Source: Sulfuriferula sp041651255
GTDB taxonomy: Bacteria > Pseudomonadota > Gammaproteobacteria > Burkholderiales > Sulfuriferulaceae
Direction of reading: 5' to 3'
DNA: 64,000 nucleotides
NCBI GenBank assembly: GCA_041651255.1
Contig: JBAZJP010000002.1
Coordinates: 207,076 to 271,075, forward strand
A program made the position numbers and the translations under genes. Below the pieces are notes generated by a model. The model was not told where the DNA came from. It searched no databases and was given only the letters and a program-made list of their open reading frames with translations. Shown here one piece after another: positions 43,599 through 53,000 of this stretch. The first letter of the stretch is position 1, and every line of letters begins with the position of its first letter.

Positions 43599-44093
43599 TC
43601 AGGGCTTGGTGTTTTTGATGGCGATGGATGCATTGCCAACCAGCCAATGTAAAATTCCTATTACTAATAAGGCCGTCAGTATCAAGCCATAATGGTATGG
43701 GTCAAAACTTTCCGGCGCATTAGTTTCTACAGTTGCAATTTGGACTGGTTCGACTAACATTTGTCGAAGCAGAGTAATAATAACAACTTCAATAAACACT
43801 CTGACGTGCAGTACACCATTTTGCAAAAAGCTAATTTCAGCTGATATAAGGCTGGAGAGGGTCCAAACCAGAAATAGCGTACCCAGGGATTGTAAAAACC
43901 CCTTGATGAGGTGCCCATGAACGATTGCGTGTACAACGTCCACACTGAATTGCCATATTACCATCATGCTGGCTATGACCAAGGCCACTGCTAATGCCAT
44001 GTGTAATAACGTGTTGAAGCGAGTTAGTATTTTTGTGAGGTGTGATTCAAACATTTGTACTTTAATTCTGATTAATACAACATAAAATGCCAT
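43599..44093 (-). CDS. PsiE-family membrane protein
   Basis: A 164-residue inner-membrane protein with four hydrophobic segments and the PsiE pattern, including HVRVFIEVVIITLLRQMLVE in the third quarter. PsiE is induced by phosphate starvation in E. coli; its function is unknown. The ATG at 44093 has GGAG four bases upstream. An internal ATG at 44054 (MFESHLTKIL) is closer to the family's usual N-terminus. It ends at the start of the cupin gene. Confidence 0.82.
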   Translation of the reverse strand: MAFYVVLIRIKVQMFESHLTKILTRFNTLLHMALAVALVIASMMVIWQFSVDVVHAIVHGHLIKGFLQSLGTLFLVWTLSSLISAEISFLQNGVLHVRVFIEVVIITLLRQMLVEPVQIATVETNAPESFDPYHYGLILTALLVIGILHWLVGNASIAIKNTKP

Positions 44094-44268
44094 GTAGCTC
44101 CATCATAGCAAATATTAAAGCGATATTAGATTTGTAGTGTTATTTATTCGAGTAACAGTAAGTTATTGTGCTAAATGCTAAATAGATTGCCTGAAATAGG
44201 GCAGTCGTTTGTTGTATTTATGCCAGACCGCTACTGCCTGGTGCTTTTGAAAGGTTAATTGTGGACAA

Positions 44269-44655
44269 TCAAGCCGCGGCTGCCTGAACCGGAATGTGAT
44301 GGCGTGTATCTTTAATACGGTTATGTTGATCGACATAGACTAACTGCGGTGCAAACTTTTCCAGTTCAATTTCAGTGTAGTTAGCATATGTGGCGATGAT
44401 TAAAATATCACCAGGATTTGCTTTGTGCGCAGCTGCGCCATTGACAGAAATAGTGCCGGAATCACGTTCAGCACGGATAGCGTAGGTGGTGAAGCGCTCG
44501 CCATTGCTGACATTGTAAATATCAATTTGCTGATACTCGCGGATGTCAGCCGCCTCAAGCAACGTATCATCTATTGCGCATGAACCTTCGTAATGCAGCT
44601 CGGATTGCGTGACGGTGACACGATGCAGCTTGGATTTCAACATGATTCTTTGCAT
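44269..44655 (-). CDS. panD: Aspartate 1-decarboxylase PanD
   Basis: A 128-residue pyruvoyl enzyme that makes beta-alanine for pantothenate and CoA. The self-cleavage site G24-S25 lies in YEGSCAID, followed by IYNVSNGERFTTYAI and ISVNGAAAHKANPGDILIIA, all as in E. coli PanD. Ser25 becomes the pyruvoyl group. It is a single gene here, with 175 bp upstream of psiE that shows nothing I can name. Confidence 0.96.
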   Translation of the reverse strand: MQRIMLKSKLHRVTVTQSELHYEGSCAIDDTLLEAADIREYQQIDIYNVSNGERFTTYAIRAERDSGTISVNGAAAHKANPGDILIIATYANYTEIELEKFAPQLVYVDQHNRIKDTRHHIPVQAAAA

Positions 44656-44729
44656 CTAAATTCGACCTTAATTATGGAGCATATCAGCCGCACATTATAA
44701 ATCGAAACGACTAAGTGTGCATGATGAAG

Positions 44730-45278
44730 CTATTCGTCGTCTAGGTCTTCATCATCGGGGGCAGCGGCTAATTCTGGATGCGCTTGCTCGACAATGCTGC
44801 GTAGTAGCTTGAACAAAGCACGGCTACTTTTCGGTGCTTGTTGCAAGCTCGCTTCTTTGCGAGCATTGCGTATCAGTGTGCGCAGTTGTTGCACGTCGGC
44901 ATTGGGATAGTCTGCGATAAACAGGGTAATTGCCGTATCGTCCTCGATTAATCGCGTGCGCCAATTTTCCATCTGGTGGAAAACCACGTTGCCATCACTC
45001 TTGTTATTACGCCATTGTTCCAGCTGATCGGCAATCGGCTGGGCATCAATGATGCGCATTAGACGACCGATGTACTGTTTTTGTCGGCTCAATGCGCCAT
45101 GTGCGGTGATACGCTTAGCAGCATCAATTGCATCACGCAGAGTCTCCGGCAAATCAAGTTTGTTGAGTTTGCTTTTAGGCAGTGCGATAAGCTCTTCGCC
45201 CAGTTTTTGTAATGCCGTCATTTGCCGCTTGATTTCGCTTTTGCTTATGACGGGGATTTCGTCTTCAATTTCTTCCAT
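44730..45278 (-). CDS. darP: Ribosome biogenesis protein DarP (YjgA)
   Basis: A 182-residue acidic-ended protein of the YjgA/DarP family, which associates with 50S assembly intermediates. Conserved blocks are SKSEIKRQMTALQKLGEELI near the start and LSRQKQYIGRLMRIID near 80. The start at 45278 (MEEIEDEIP) is preferred: upstream in-frame codons to 45395 overlap the pmbA 5' end and look non-homologous. It is divergent from pmbA, which begins 67 bp away. Confidence 0.92.
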   Translation of the reverse strand: MEEIEDEIPVISKSEIKRQMTALQKLGEELIALPKSKLNKLDLPETLRDAIDAAKRITAHGALSRQKQYIGRLMRIIDAQPIADQLEQWRNNKSDGNVVFHQMENWRTRLIEDDTAITLFIADYPNADVQQLRTLIRNARKEASLQQAPKSSRALFKLLRSIVEQAHPELAAAPDDEDLDDE

Positions 45279-45344
45279 GGTACTCAGATATGCTGTAAAT
45301 GTTGTTATGATAACGGTTTTCGCTTTACTTAGTCTGGAGTTTTC

Positions 45345-46682
45345 GTGTCTGATCAATTTAGCCATACTAAAAACGAGTTGCAATCCCTCGTGCAAGAGAT
45401 GTTGGATTATGCTAAACAGCAGGGCGCAAGTGCTTGCGCTGCCGAGGCTTCAGAGGGGATGGGGCAATCTGTCACGGTGCGTAAAGGCGAAGTTGAAACC
45501 ATAGAATATAATCGTGACAAGGGTATAGGTGTAACAGTTTATATCGGGCAGCGACGTGGTAATGCGTCGACCTCCGATTTTAGTCGCACAGCATTGCGCG
45601 ATACTGTTGATAAGGCACTGACTATTGCACGTTACACAGCTGAAGACAGTTTCGCTGGTTTACCCGATGCTGATCGTTTGGCGACTAACCTGCCTGAATT
45701 GGATTTATATCACCCTTGGACGCAATCTATTGATGAAGCGATTGCGATGGCAGCTGAATGTGAGGCCGCAGCTTTGGCCGCAGATGCGCGCGTAAGCAAT
45801 TCTGAAGGCGGTAGTGTCAACACGCAAAACTCCTTATTTGTATATGGCAACAGCCTGGGTTTTTTGGCTGGATATCCAACCTCCAGGCATGGCATTAGCT
45901 GTGCGGTGATTGCTGAATCTGAACAAGGTATGCAGCGCGATTACTGGTACACCTCGGCACGGCGGGCGGCTGATTTAATGTCGGCTGCCGAAGTCGGTCG
46001 GCGTGCAGGTGAGCGCACAGTGCGCCGTCTGGATGGACGCAAAGTTAAAACTTGCCAGGTTCCAGTGTTGTTTGAAGCGCCTATCGCTGCAGGCTTGATT
46101 GGTAGTTTTGTGTCCGCGACCAGTGGCACTAGCTTGTATCGTAAATCCTCTTTTTTGATGGATAGCCTGGGGCAAACCTTGTTTCCAGAGTGGCTGCAAA
46201 TCACCGAGCGTCCACATTTATTGCGCGGCTTGGCAAGCAGCCCCTTTGATAATGAAGGTGTAGCGACGGTGGATAGAGAAGTGATCAAGGATGGCGTGTT
46301 GCAGGGTTATTTCTTGAGTAGTTACAGTGCTCGCAAATTAGATATGCAAACTACGGGCAATGCGGGTGGAAGCCATAATCTGCTGGTGAATAATACGGGT
46401 GAAGATTTCGCCGGTCTGTTGAGGAAAATGGGTACAGGCTTGTTGGTCACTGAATTGCTGGGGCACGGCACGAATATGGTTACAGGTGATTATTCGCGTG
46501 GTGCAGCGGGTTTTTGGGTGGAAAATGGCGTGATTCAATATCCAGTGGAAGAAATTACCATCGCAGGTAATCTCAAGCAAATGTATCAGGATATCGTTGC
46601 CATCGGCACTGATACTGAAATACGTGGCTCCAAGCAGACGGGTTCTATACTGATTGCACAGATGACTGTAGCTGGAGAGTAA
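45345..46682 (+). CDS. pmbA: PmbA/TldE metalloprotease-family protein
   Basis: A 445-residue PmbA, partner of TldD in a cytoplasmic proteolytic complex that matures peptides such as microcins and degrades CcdA. Typical blocks are NRDKGIGVTVYIGQRRGNAS near 65 and LVTELLGHGTNMVTGDYSRG, then IAGNLKQMYQDIVAIG near the end. PmbA itself lacks the HEXXH site of TldD. GTG start. The divergent darP-pmbA pair is common in proteobacteria. tldD is not in the window. Confidence 0.95.
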   Translation: MSDQFSHTKNELQSLVQEMLDYAKQQGASACAAEASEGMGQSVTVRKGEVETIEYNRDKGIGVTVYIGQRRGNASTSDFSRTALRDTVDKALTIARYTAEDSFAGLPDADRLATNLPELDLYHPWTQSIDEAIAMAAECEAAALAADARVSNSEGGSVNTQNSLFVYGNSLGFLAGYPTSRHGISCAVIAESEQGMQRDYWYTSARRAADLMSAAEVGRRAGERTVRRLDGRKVKTCQVPVLFEAPIAAGLIGSFVSATSGTSLYRKSSFLMDSLGQTLFPEWLQITERPHLLRGLASSPFDNEGVATVDREVIKDGVLQGYFLSSYSARKLDMQTTGNAGGSHNLLVNNTGEDFAGLLRKMGTGLLVTELLGHGTNMVTGDYSRGAAGFWVENGVIQYPVEEITIAGNLKQMYQDIVAIGTDTEIRGSKQTGSILIAQMTVAGE

Positions 46683-47197
46683 TGGTGACGGTTTTATTAA
46701 GATTTGCGCATGCAGTCGACTCATTGAATGACTGGGTAGGGCGCAGTGTGAAATGGTTAATATTGCTGGTAACGCTTATTTCTGCGGGTAATGCGTTATG
46801 GCGTTATGCTTTTGGCGAAAGCTCCAACGCTGGTCTGGAAATCCAGTGGTACTTGTTTGGCGCTGTGTTTTTGTTGGCGGCAGGTGATACGCTGAAACAC
46901 AACGGCCATGTGCGGATAGATTTTATCTATGGCAGAATGTCAAAACGTGGACAGATATTAATCGATATCTTCGGTACCCTGCTATTTTTGTTACCTTTTT
47001 CTGCATTGATAATCTGGTTTTCCTGGCCCATGTTCATGCTGGCCTGGCAGTCAGGTGAGATGTCACCTGATGCAGGCGGCTTGCTGCGTTGGCCGGTGAA
47101 ATTATTGATACCTGTCGGATTTGGCTTGCTTGCTTTGCAAGGGGTGGCCGAGTTGATTAAACATGCCGCGGCGCTATGTGAGGAACCATCGGCATGA
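46682..47197 (+). CDS. TRAP transporter small membrane subunit DctQ
   Basis: A 171-residue protein with four TM segments and the DctQ pattern (RYAFGESSNAGLEIQWYLFG, then HVRIDFIYGRMSKRGQILID). With DctM it forms the membrane part of a sodium-driven tripartite transporter for carboxylates or other acids. Overlaps pmbA by 1 nt and dctM by 4 nt. No DctP substrate-binding protein gene is near. Confidence 0.9.
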   Translation: MVTVLLRFAHAVDSLNDWVGRSVKWLILLVTLISAGNALWRYAFGESSNAGLEIQWYLFGAVFLLAAGDTLKHNGHVRIDFIYGRMSKRGQILIDIFGTLLFLLPFSALIIWFSWPMFMLAWQSGEMSPDAGGLLRWPVKLLIPVGFGLLALQGVAELIKHAAALCEEPSA

Positions 47198-48597
47198 GCA
47201 TGGAGTGGATGGCGCCCGCCATGTTTGCGGGTTTGGTTCTGGTGTTGTTGTTAGGTTACCCCGTCGCATTTTCGTTGGCAGCCAATGGTCTGATTTTCGG
47301 TATCATCGGATTAAAGCTTGGCTTTTTAGACATGAGTCTGATGCAGGCCTTGCCTGAGCGGGTGCTGGGTATCATGGCTAATCAAACTTTATTGGCGATA
47401 CCGTTTTTTACCTTTATGGGTTTAATTCTTGAGCGTAGCGGGATGGCCGAGGATTTGCTGGAAAGTGTGGGGCAGCTGTTCGGTGCAATACGTGGTGGCT
47501 TGGCTTACGCGGTGATTTTTGTGGGTGCCTTGTTGGCGGCAACCACGGGTGTAGTCGCAGCTTCTGTGATTGCGATGGGGTTGATTTCCTTGCCCATCAT
47601 GATGCGTTATGGTTATGACGCGCGTTTGGCAACAGGGGTGATTGCGGCTTCAGGCACGCTGGCGCAGATCATTCCGCCTAGCCTGGTGCTGATCGTACTG
47701 GCGGATCAACTGGGCGTTTCTGTGGGTGCGCTGTATCAAGGGGCGCTAGTGCCGAGCCTAGTGCTAACAGGTTTGTACGTGTTGTTTGTATGGCTGGTGA
47801 CCATGTTCAAGCCTGCAGCTGCGCCGGCGTTGCCGTTATCGGCCAGGCCGTTACGTGGTAAAGCATTGTGGGGCAGTGCGCTACGCGCTATCGTGCCACC
47901 GTTGTTACTTATTTTTCTGGTGCTGGGAACAATATTCCTTGGCTGGGCGACGCCGACCGAGGGCGGTGCGATGGGGGCTACAGGTGCGCTACTGCTGGCA
48001 TGGGCACGCAGACGCTTGCCATTGGAGTTGCTCAAACAAGCTTTGAATACCACGACACGCTTATCCAGCTTTGTCATGTTCATCCTTATAGGCTCGACGG
48101 TATTCAGTCTGGTATTTCGCGGCGTGAACGGTGATTTATGGGTCGAGCATTTGCTGACAGGCTTACCTGGTGGCGCATTGGGATTCCTGATCGTGGTCAA
48201 TTTGCTGGTGTTTGTGCTGGCATTTTTCCTTGATTTCTTTGAAATTGCTTTTATTATTATTCCGCTATTAGCGCCCGTGGCACAAAAGCTGGGTATCGAT
48301 TTGATATGGTTTGGTGTGTTGATAGGAATTAACATGCAAACCTCGTTCATGCACCCACCTTTTGGTTTTGCATTGTTCTACTTACGCAGTGTCGCGCCCA
48401 AGGAAATCAAAACTACAGATATTTATCGTGGTGCGATACCATTTGTATTGATACAGCTGGTGATGGTTGCGCTGGTGATCGCTTTCCCTGATATCGCTAG
48501 CAGTGCTAAACCACAAACGCTGTCCAGCGGCGTGATAGAAGTGCCGATGGAGCAGGATGGTTATGGGGATTATTATTTACCTAAAGAGTGGCGTTGA
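47194..48597 (+). CDS. TRAP transporter large membrane subunit DctM
   Basis: A 467-residue inner-membrane protein with about 12 TM segments. DctM landmarks are visible: NQTLLAIPFFTFMGLILERS, AATTGVVAASVIAMGLISLP, IIPPSLVLIVLADQLGVSVG and the late HPPFGFALFYLRSVAP. It is longer at the C-terminus than many DctM, ending in a hydrophilic tail (QDGYGDYYLPKEWR). The substrate cannot be inferred without the binding protein. Ends 5 bp from convergent trmL. Confidence 0.92.
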   Translation: MSMEWMAPAMFAGLVLVLLLGYPVAFSLAANGLIFGIIGLKLGFLDMSLMQALPERVLGIMANQTLLAIPFFTFMGLILERSGMAEDLLESVGQLFGAIRGGLAYAVIFVGALLAATTGVVAASVIAMGLISLPIMMRYGYDARLATGVIAASGTLAQIIPPSLVLIVLADQLGVSVGALYQGALVPSLVLTGLYVLFVWLVTMFKPAAAPALPLSARPLRGKALWGSALRAIVPPLLLIFLVLGTIFLGWATPTEGGAMGATGALLLAWARRRLPLELLKQALNTTTRLSSFVMFILIGSTVFSLVFRGVNGDLWVEHLLTGLPGGALGFLIVVNLLVFVLAFFLDFFEIAFIIIPLLAPVAQKLGIDLIWFGVLIGINMQTSFMHPPFGFALFYLRSVAPKEIKTTDIYRGAIPFVLIQLVMVALVIAFPDIASSAKPQTLSSGVIEVPMEQDGYGDYYLPKEWR

Positions 48598-48602
48598 CAG
48601 GT

Positions 48603-49067
48603 TTACGCGCCACCCAAGTAATCATTTTGTCGCCAGGCTTCAAATACAACAACGGCAACAGTGTTAGATAAATTGAGGCTGCGGTTGTTAGGCATCATCG
48701 GCAGGCGTACACGCTGTTCAGTGCTAAGGCTGTCCAGAATTTCAGCGGGTAGTCCTCGTGTTTCTGGACCGAAAACGAAGACGTCTTCAGCTTGAAATTG
48801 GCATTTTGCAATCGGTGTCGAGCCTTTGGTGGTTAATGCGAAAATGCGGCGATTGCCCAAGGCGGCTAAACAGTTAGCCCAGTTAGCGTGAACATGCAAG
48901 TTGGCGTATTCGTGGTAATCTAGCCCGGCGCGGCGTAAATGTTTGTCTTCGAGCTTGAATCCCAGTGGCTCGACCAGATGTAGAGTACAGCCAGTATTTG
49001 CAGCAAGGCGAATGACATTGCCAGTATTCGGTGGTATTTCCGGTTCAAAGAGTACGATGTGAAACAT
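48603..49067 (-). CDS. trmL: tRNA (cytidine/uridine-34 2'-O)-methyltransferase TrmL
   Basis: A 154-residue SPOUT-knot methyltransferase. Visible motifs are FEPEIPPNTGNVIRLAANTG at the start, VFGPETRGLP near 100 and SLNLSNTVAVVVFEAWRQ near the end. It methylates the wobble ribose of tRNA-Leu isoacceptors using SAM. It is single and divergent from gshA. Confidence 0.95.
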   Translation of the reverse strand: MFHIVLFEPEIPPNTGNVIRLAANTGCTLHLVEPLGFKLEDKHLRRAGLDYHEYANLHVHANWANCLAALGNRRIFALTTKGSTPIAKCQFQAEDVFVFGPETRGLPAEILDSLSTEQRVRLPMMPNNRSLNLSNTVAVVVFEAWRQNDYLGGA

Positions 49068-49134
49068 AATAGTATTGATTTAGTATGACGCGAAAGCGTT
49101 ATTATGACAGGTTAAATAAAATAAGAGGTAACGC

Positions 49135-50397
49135 ATGGTTCCCCATTTAACGACTGCTTTAACAGGTCCGTTGCTCGATTTAGAGCGGCATATTTTAGGT
49201 AATACGGCCAAAATTGAACGTTGGTTTCGCAGCCAGTGGCATGCACATGAAGCGCCGTTTTATACATCGGTTGACTTGCGCAATAGTGGATTTAAGCTGG
49301 CGCCGGTTGATACTAACCTATTCCCGGGTGGGTTTAATAATCTTAATCCTGATTTCATTCCGCTTGCAGTGCAAGCCGCAATGAGCGCCGTGGAAAAGAT
49401 ATGTCCTGATGCGCAACAATTGTTGTTAATTCCTGAAAATCACACGCGCAATGTGTTTTATCTGCAAAACGTCGCGCGACTGGCCAGTATTTTGCGGCAA
49501 ACGGGTTTGGAGGTACGCATAGGCAGCCTGATGCCGGATTTAACTGAGCCGCTCACGTTAGATATCGGTGATGATGAGCAGCTGACTTTAGAGCCTGTGG
49601 TACGCCGAGGAAATCGTGTCGGTTTGGTAGACTATGACCCGTGTGCAGTGCTGTTGAACAATGACTTGTCAGCAGGTGTTCCAACGATTTTGCAGGGGAT
49701 CGAACAGAAAATATTGCCACCATTGCATGCAGGGTGGCATGTGCGCCGTAAATCGCAGCACTTTACCGCCTATGAGCGTGTGGCGCATGAGTTTGCACAG
49801 TTAATTGATATCGACCCCTGGTTGATAAATCCGTATTTTGCAACTTGTGGCGAAATTGATTTTCACGCGCGGCAGGGTGAAGAATGTTTGGAAAAGCACG
49901 TGGAATTCATGCTTGAACAAATTGGCGAAAAATATCAGCAATATGGTATTGAGGCGGATCCGTTTGTTATCGTCAAGGCTGATGCGGGAACATATGGTAT
50001 GGGTATTATGACGGTGAAAAGTCCAGCTGATGTACGTGATCTGAATCGCAAGCAGCGTAATAAAATGGCTGTGGGCAAGGAAGGTTTGCAAGTATCGGAA
50101 GTCATCATACAAGAGGGCGTTTATACTTTTGAGAGCATCAATGATGCCATCGCCGAACCGGTAGTGTATATGATGGATCATTTTGTCATCGGCGGGTTTT
50201 ACCGTGTGCATACGGGACGTGGTGTGGATGAGAACTTGAACGCACCTGGCATGCATTTTGTGCCCTTGGCATTTGAAACGCCGTGCTGCACGCCCAATCA
50301 AATGGCGAATCCTGATGCGATACCGAATCGATTTTATACTTACGGCGTAGTGGCAAGATTGGCGATGCTGGCGGCAGCAATAGAGTTGGAACAATGA
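49135..50397 (+). CDS. gshA: Glutamate-cysteine ligase, Acidithiobacillus type
   Basis: A 420-residue ATP-dependent ligase making gamma-glutamylcysteine, the first step of glutathione synthesis. It matches the rarer family first described from Acidithiobacillus ferrooxidans, recognisable by APVDTNLFPGGFNNLNPDF near 60, ADAGTYGMGIMTVK near 285 and VYMMDHFVIGGFYRVHTG near 345. It is not similar to E. coli GshA. gshB follows with a 4-nt ATGA overlap. Confidence 0.9.
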   Translation: MVPHLTTALTGPLLDLERHILGNTAKIERWFRSQWHAHEAPFYTSVDLRNSGFKLAPVDTNLFPGGFNNLNPDFIPLAVQAAMSAVEKICPDAQQLLLIPENHTRNVFYLQNVARLASILRQTGLEVRIGSLMPDLTEPLTLDIGDDEQLTLEPVVRRGNRVGLVDYDPCAVLLNNDLSAGVPTILQGIEQKILPPLHAGWHVRRKSQHFTAYERVAHEFAQLIDIDPWLINPYFATCGEIDFHARQGEECLEKHVEFMLEQIGEKYQQYGIEADPFVIVKADAGTYGMGIMTVKSPADVRDLNRKQRNKMAVGKEGLQVSEVIIQEGVYTFESINDAIAEPVVYMMDHFVIGGFYRVHTGRGVDENLNAPGMHFVPLAFETPCCTPNQMANPDAIPNRFYTYGVVARLAMLAAAIELEQ

Positions 50398-51338
50398 AAT
50401 TTTTATTTATTATCGACTCCATCAGCACGCTCAAGGCTTATAAAGACAGCACCGTCGCTATGTTGCACGAAGCAGGACGGCGTGGACACGAGCTGGCGGT
50501 GGTGCGTCCGGTGGATATACTGCTGCGTGATGGGGTGGTGCAGGCGGATGTGAAAGCCGTGCAAGTCAGTGATGATGACGATGCCTGGTATGCCCTAGGC
50601 GCAAAGACACGGCTGTGTTTGCGTGATGTGGATGCTATCATCATGCGCAAAGACCCACCATTTGATACGGAATATTTATACACTACTCATTTGCTTAGTC
50701 TAGCCGAGCAGCAGGGTGCGCGAGTGCTGAATAAACCTGACATGCTACGTGAATTTAACGAAAAATTAGCCATTGCTAAATTTCCTCAATTCACCGTACC
50801 AACCTTGGTGAGCCGTCGCATGGACGAGATTAAATCGTTTATCGCCGAACATGGAGATGTGATACTAAAACCGTTAGACGGGATGGGGGGTAGCAGTATA
50901 TTCCGCGTGCGCACGGACGAGGTGAATTTGAATGTCATCCTCGAGGTCATGACTCAGCTAGGTACACGTACCATCATGGCGCAACGTTATATTCCCGCGA
51001 TTAGTGCGGGAGATAAGCGGATTTTACTGATAGATGGTGTGCCCGTTCCTTATGCGCTGGCGCGGATTCCAGCAGCAGGTGAAACGCGGGGTAATTTGGC
51101 AGCAGGTGGGCGCGGCGTGGCACAGCCATTGACGAAACGGGATAGTGAAATTGCCAATACCTTAGGTCCAGTGTTGCGAGATCTGGGCCTGTTTCTGGTG
51201 GGGTTGGATGTCATCGGTGACTATCTGACTGAAATCAACGTCACTAGCCCGACTGGGTTTGTTGAAATCAGTCAGCAGACTGATAGTGATGTGGCAAGCA
51301 TATTTGTTGATGCGCTGGAGTGTCGATGCGCTGGTTGA
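50394..51338 (+). CDS. gshB: Glutathione synthetase
   Basis: A 314-residue ATP-grasp enzyme that adds glycine to gamma-glutamylcysteine. Landmarks are FIIDSISTLKAYKDSTVAML at the start, MRKDPPFDTEYLYTTHLL near 85, ILKPLDGMGGSSIFRV near 160 and EINVTSPTGFVEI near 280. It is coupled to gshA and overlaps apbE by 13 nt, so all three are probably one transcript. Confidence 0.96.
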   Translation: MKFLFIIDSISTLKAYKDSTVAMLHEAGRRGHELAVVRPVDILLRDGVVQADVKAVQVSDDDDAWYALGAKTRLCLRDVDAIIMRKDPPFDTEYLYTTHLLSLAEQQGARVLNKPDMLREFNEKLAIAKFPQFTVPTLVSRRMDEIKSFIAEHGDVILKPLDGMGGSSIFRVRTDEVNLNVILEVMTQLGTRTIMAQRYIPAISAGDKRILLIDGVPVPYALARIPAAGETRGNLAAGGRGVAQPLTKRDSEIANTLGPVLRDLGLFLVGLDVIGDYLTEINVTSPTGFVEISQQTDSDVASIFVDALECRCAG

Positions 51339-52330
51339 CATTGCTGTGGTTGTTCACCTTGGCCGGTTGTAGTCAGCCACAAACTTATAGCCAGGAAAGC
51401 TATGTGTTTGGGACGCGTGTTGAAATCACGATATATGATGCGCCACAGGCGTTGGCAGAGCGGGTCACCACGCAGGTGTTGCGTGATTTTGACCAGATGC
51501 ACCACACTTTACACGCCTGGGAGCCAGGTGCATTGTCGCGCATGAATGGCATTTTTGCACTTGCACCTGCGCAAGCTGCCATTGCCCCTGGCATGATACC
51601 CATTATTCAGGATGCCACTCGGTATTCGACACAGTCTGGCGGCTTGTTTAATCCTGCAATTGGAAATTTGATCAGGCTCTGGGGTTTTCAATCGGATCAT
51701 TTTGAAGCAAAGCTGCCTGATCCTGCACTTATTAAGCAGTTGGTCGCAGCCAACCCGAAAATGCAGGATATCGTTGTTGATGGCATTATGTTTCACAGTA
51801 ATAATCCTGCTGTGCGCCTGGATTTGGGCGGCTATGCTAAAGGTTATGCGCTGGATATGGCGGCGGCGTATTTGCGTTCGCAAGGGATTAAAAATGCATT
51901 GATAAATATTGGTGGTAACATTATTGCCATAGGACAGCATGGCGATAGACCCTGGCGGGTGGGCATACAAAACCCACGCAAACCTGCGCCGATTGCATTG
52001 CTGGATTTGCGTGATGGTGAAGCGGTAGGAACTTCGGGCGATTACCAGCGTTATTTTGAGCTGAATGGACAACGTTATTGCCACATTATTGACCCCCGTA
52101 CAGGTTGGCCTGCGCAAGGGGTACAAGCAGTCACCGTACTGATATCGCCAGGGTCGCATGCAGGGACATTATCTGATGTGGCAAGTAAACCAATATTTAT
52201 TGCAGGTGTGGCAGGTTGGCAAGTGGCCGCGCAAAAGATGGGTGTGGATAAAGTCATGCTGATTGACGCCAACGGAAAAGTGCATATGACGGCAGCGATG
52301 CAGCAGCGGTTGAATTTCAAGGTTAATTAG
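51326..52330 (+). CDS. apbE: FAD:protein FMN transferase ApbE
   Basis: A 334-residue periplasmic lipoprotein (lipobox LAGC, Cys at about 15). ApbE attaches FMN covalently to threonine of proteins such as RnfG or NqrC. Family blocks are GTRVEITIYD, the LDLGGYAKGYALD region near 175, NALINIGGNIIAIGQ near 195 and HIIDPRTGWPAQGVQAVTV near 255. The start at 51326 is taken two codons inside the longer frame that begins with GTG. Confidence 0.94.
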   Translation: MRWLTLLWLFTLAGCSQPQTYSQESYVFGTRVEITIYDAPQALAERVTTQVLRDFDQMHHTLHAWEPGALSRMNGIFALAPAQAAIAPGMIPIIQDATRYSTQSGGLFNPAIGNLIRLWGFQSDHFEAKLPDPALIKQLVAANPKMQDIVVDGIMFHSNNPAVRLDLGGYAKGYALDMAAAYLRSQGIKNALINIGGNIIAIGQHGDRPWRVGIQNPRKPAPIALLDLRDGEAVGTSGDYQRYFELNGQRYCHIIDPRTGWPAQGVQAVTVLISPGSHAGTLSDVASKPIFIAGVAGWQVAAQKMGVDKVMLIDANGKVHMTAAMQQRLNFKVN

Positions 52331-52339
52331 GGAGTAGCA

Positions 52340-52750
52340 ATGATAGGCATACTCATCGTGGCTCACGGTACCTTAGGCGAAAGCTTGATACAGTGTGCAA
52401 CGCATGTTTTGGGCAGACGCCCGGAGCAAGTGGTGGCTTTGGATGTAACAGCGCAAACGCAATTGTGCATGCTGGATGATGCGCGGCAATTATTACAGGA
52501 TTTGGATCAGGGTGAGGGTGTGTTGCTGCTGTCGGATATTTATGGCGCAACGCCCTGTAATACCATGTGTCGTATATTGGAGCCTGGCCGTGTGGAGGGG
52601 ATTGCGGGCGTGAATCTACCCATGCTGATGCGCGCCATTACCTATAGACACCTGCCACTGTCAGAGCTGATTGCTAAAACCGTTACCGGCGGACAAGAAG
52701 GAATTTTATATATCACCACGGAGTTTTGCGATGCTGCAACAGGACATTGA
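52340..52750 (+). CDS. PTS EIIA domain protein, mannose family
   Basis: A 136-residue EIIA-Man-like protein. The phosphorylatable histidine is H9 in IGILIVAHGTLGESL, followed by LLLSDIYGATPCNT near 70 and AGVNLPMLMRA near 92. With HPr and EI it forms a phosphorelay. No EIIB or EIIC is adjacent, so this is probably a regulatory PTS as in many betaproteobacteria. It overlaps ptsH by 20 nt. Confidence 0.93.
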   Translation: MIGILIVAHGTLGESLIQCATHVLGRRPEQVVALDVTAQTQLCMLDDARQLLQDLDQGEGVLLLSDIYGATPCNTMCRILEPGRVEGIAGVNLPMLMRAITYRHLPLSELIAKTVTGGQEGILYITTEFCDAATGH

Positions 52751-53000
52751 GATTATTAACAAATTAGGTTTGCACGCACGCGCCTCGGCTAAACTGACAC
52801 AAACTGCTAGTCAGTTTCAAAGCGAAATATGGATCACCCGCAATCAGCGTCGCGTCAATGCGAAAAGCATTATGGGGGTAATGATGTTGGCTGCGGCGAA
52901 AGGGTCAACGGTCATTCTTGATGCTGAGGGCGTAGATGAACAAACTGCAATGACGGCATTAGTCGCGCTTATCAATGATAAGTTTGGAGAAGGCGAGTGA
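52731..53000 (+). CDS. ptsH: Phosphocarrier protein HPr
   Basis: An 89-residue HPr. The EI-phosphorylated histidine is H15 in LGLHARASAK, and Ser46 lies in RRVNAKSIMGVMML, the site used by HPr kinase in species that have it. The start is the ATG at 52731; the frame continues 20 codons upstream but those overlap EIIA and look non-homologous. It overlaps ptsI by GTGA. Confidence 0.95.
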   Translation: MLQQDIEIINKLGLHARASAKLTQTASQFQSEIWITRNQRRVNAKSIMGVMMLAAAKGSTVILDAEGVDEQTAMTALVALINDKFGEGE

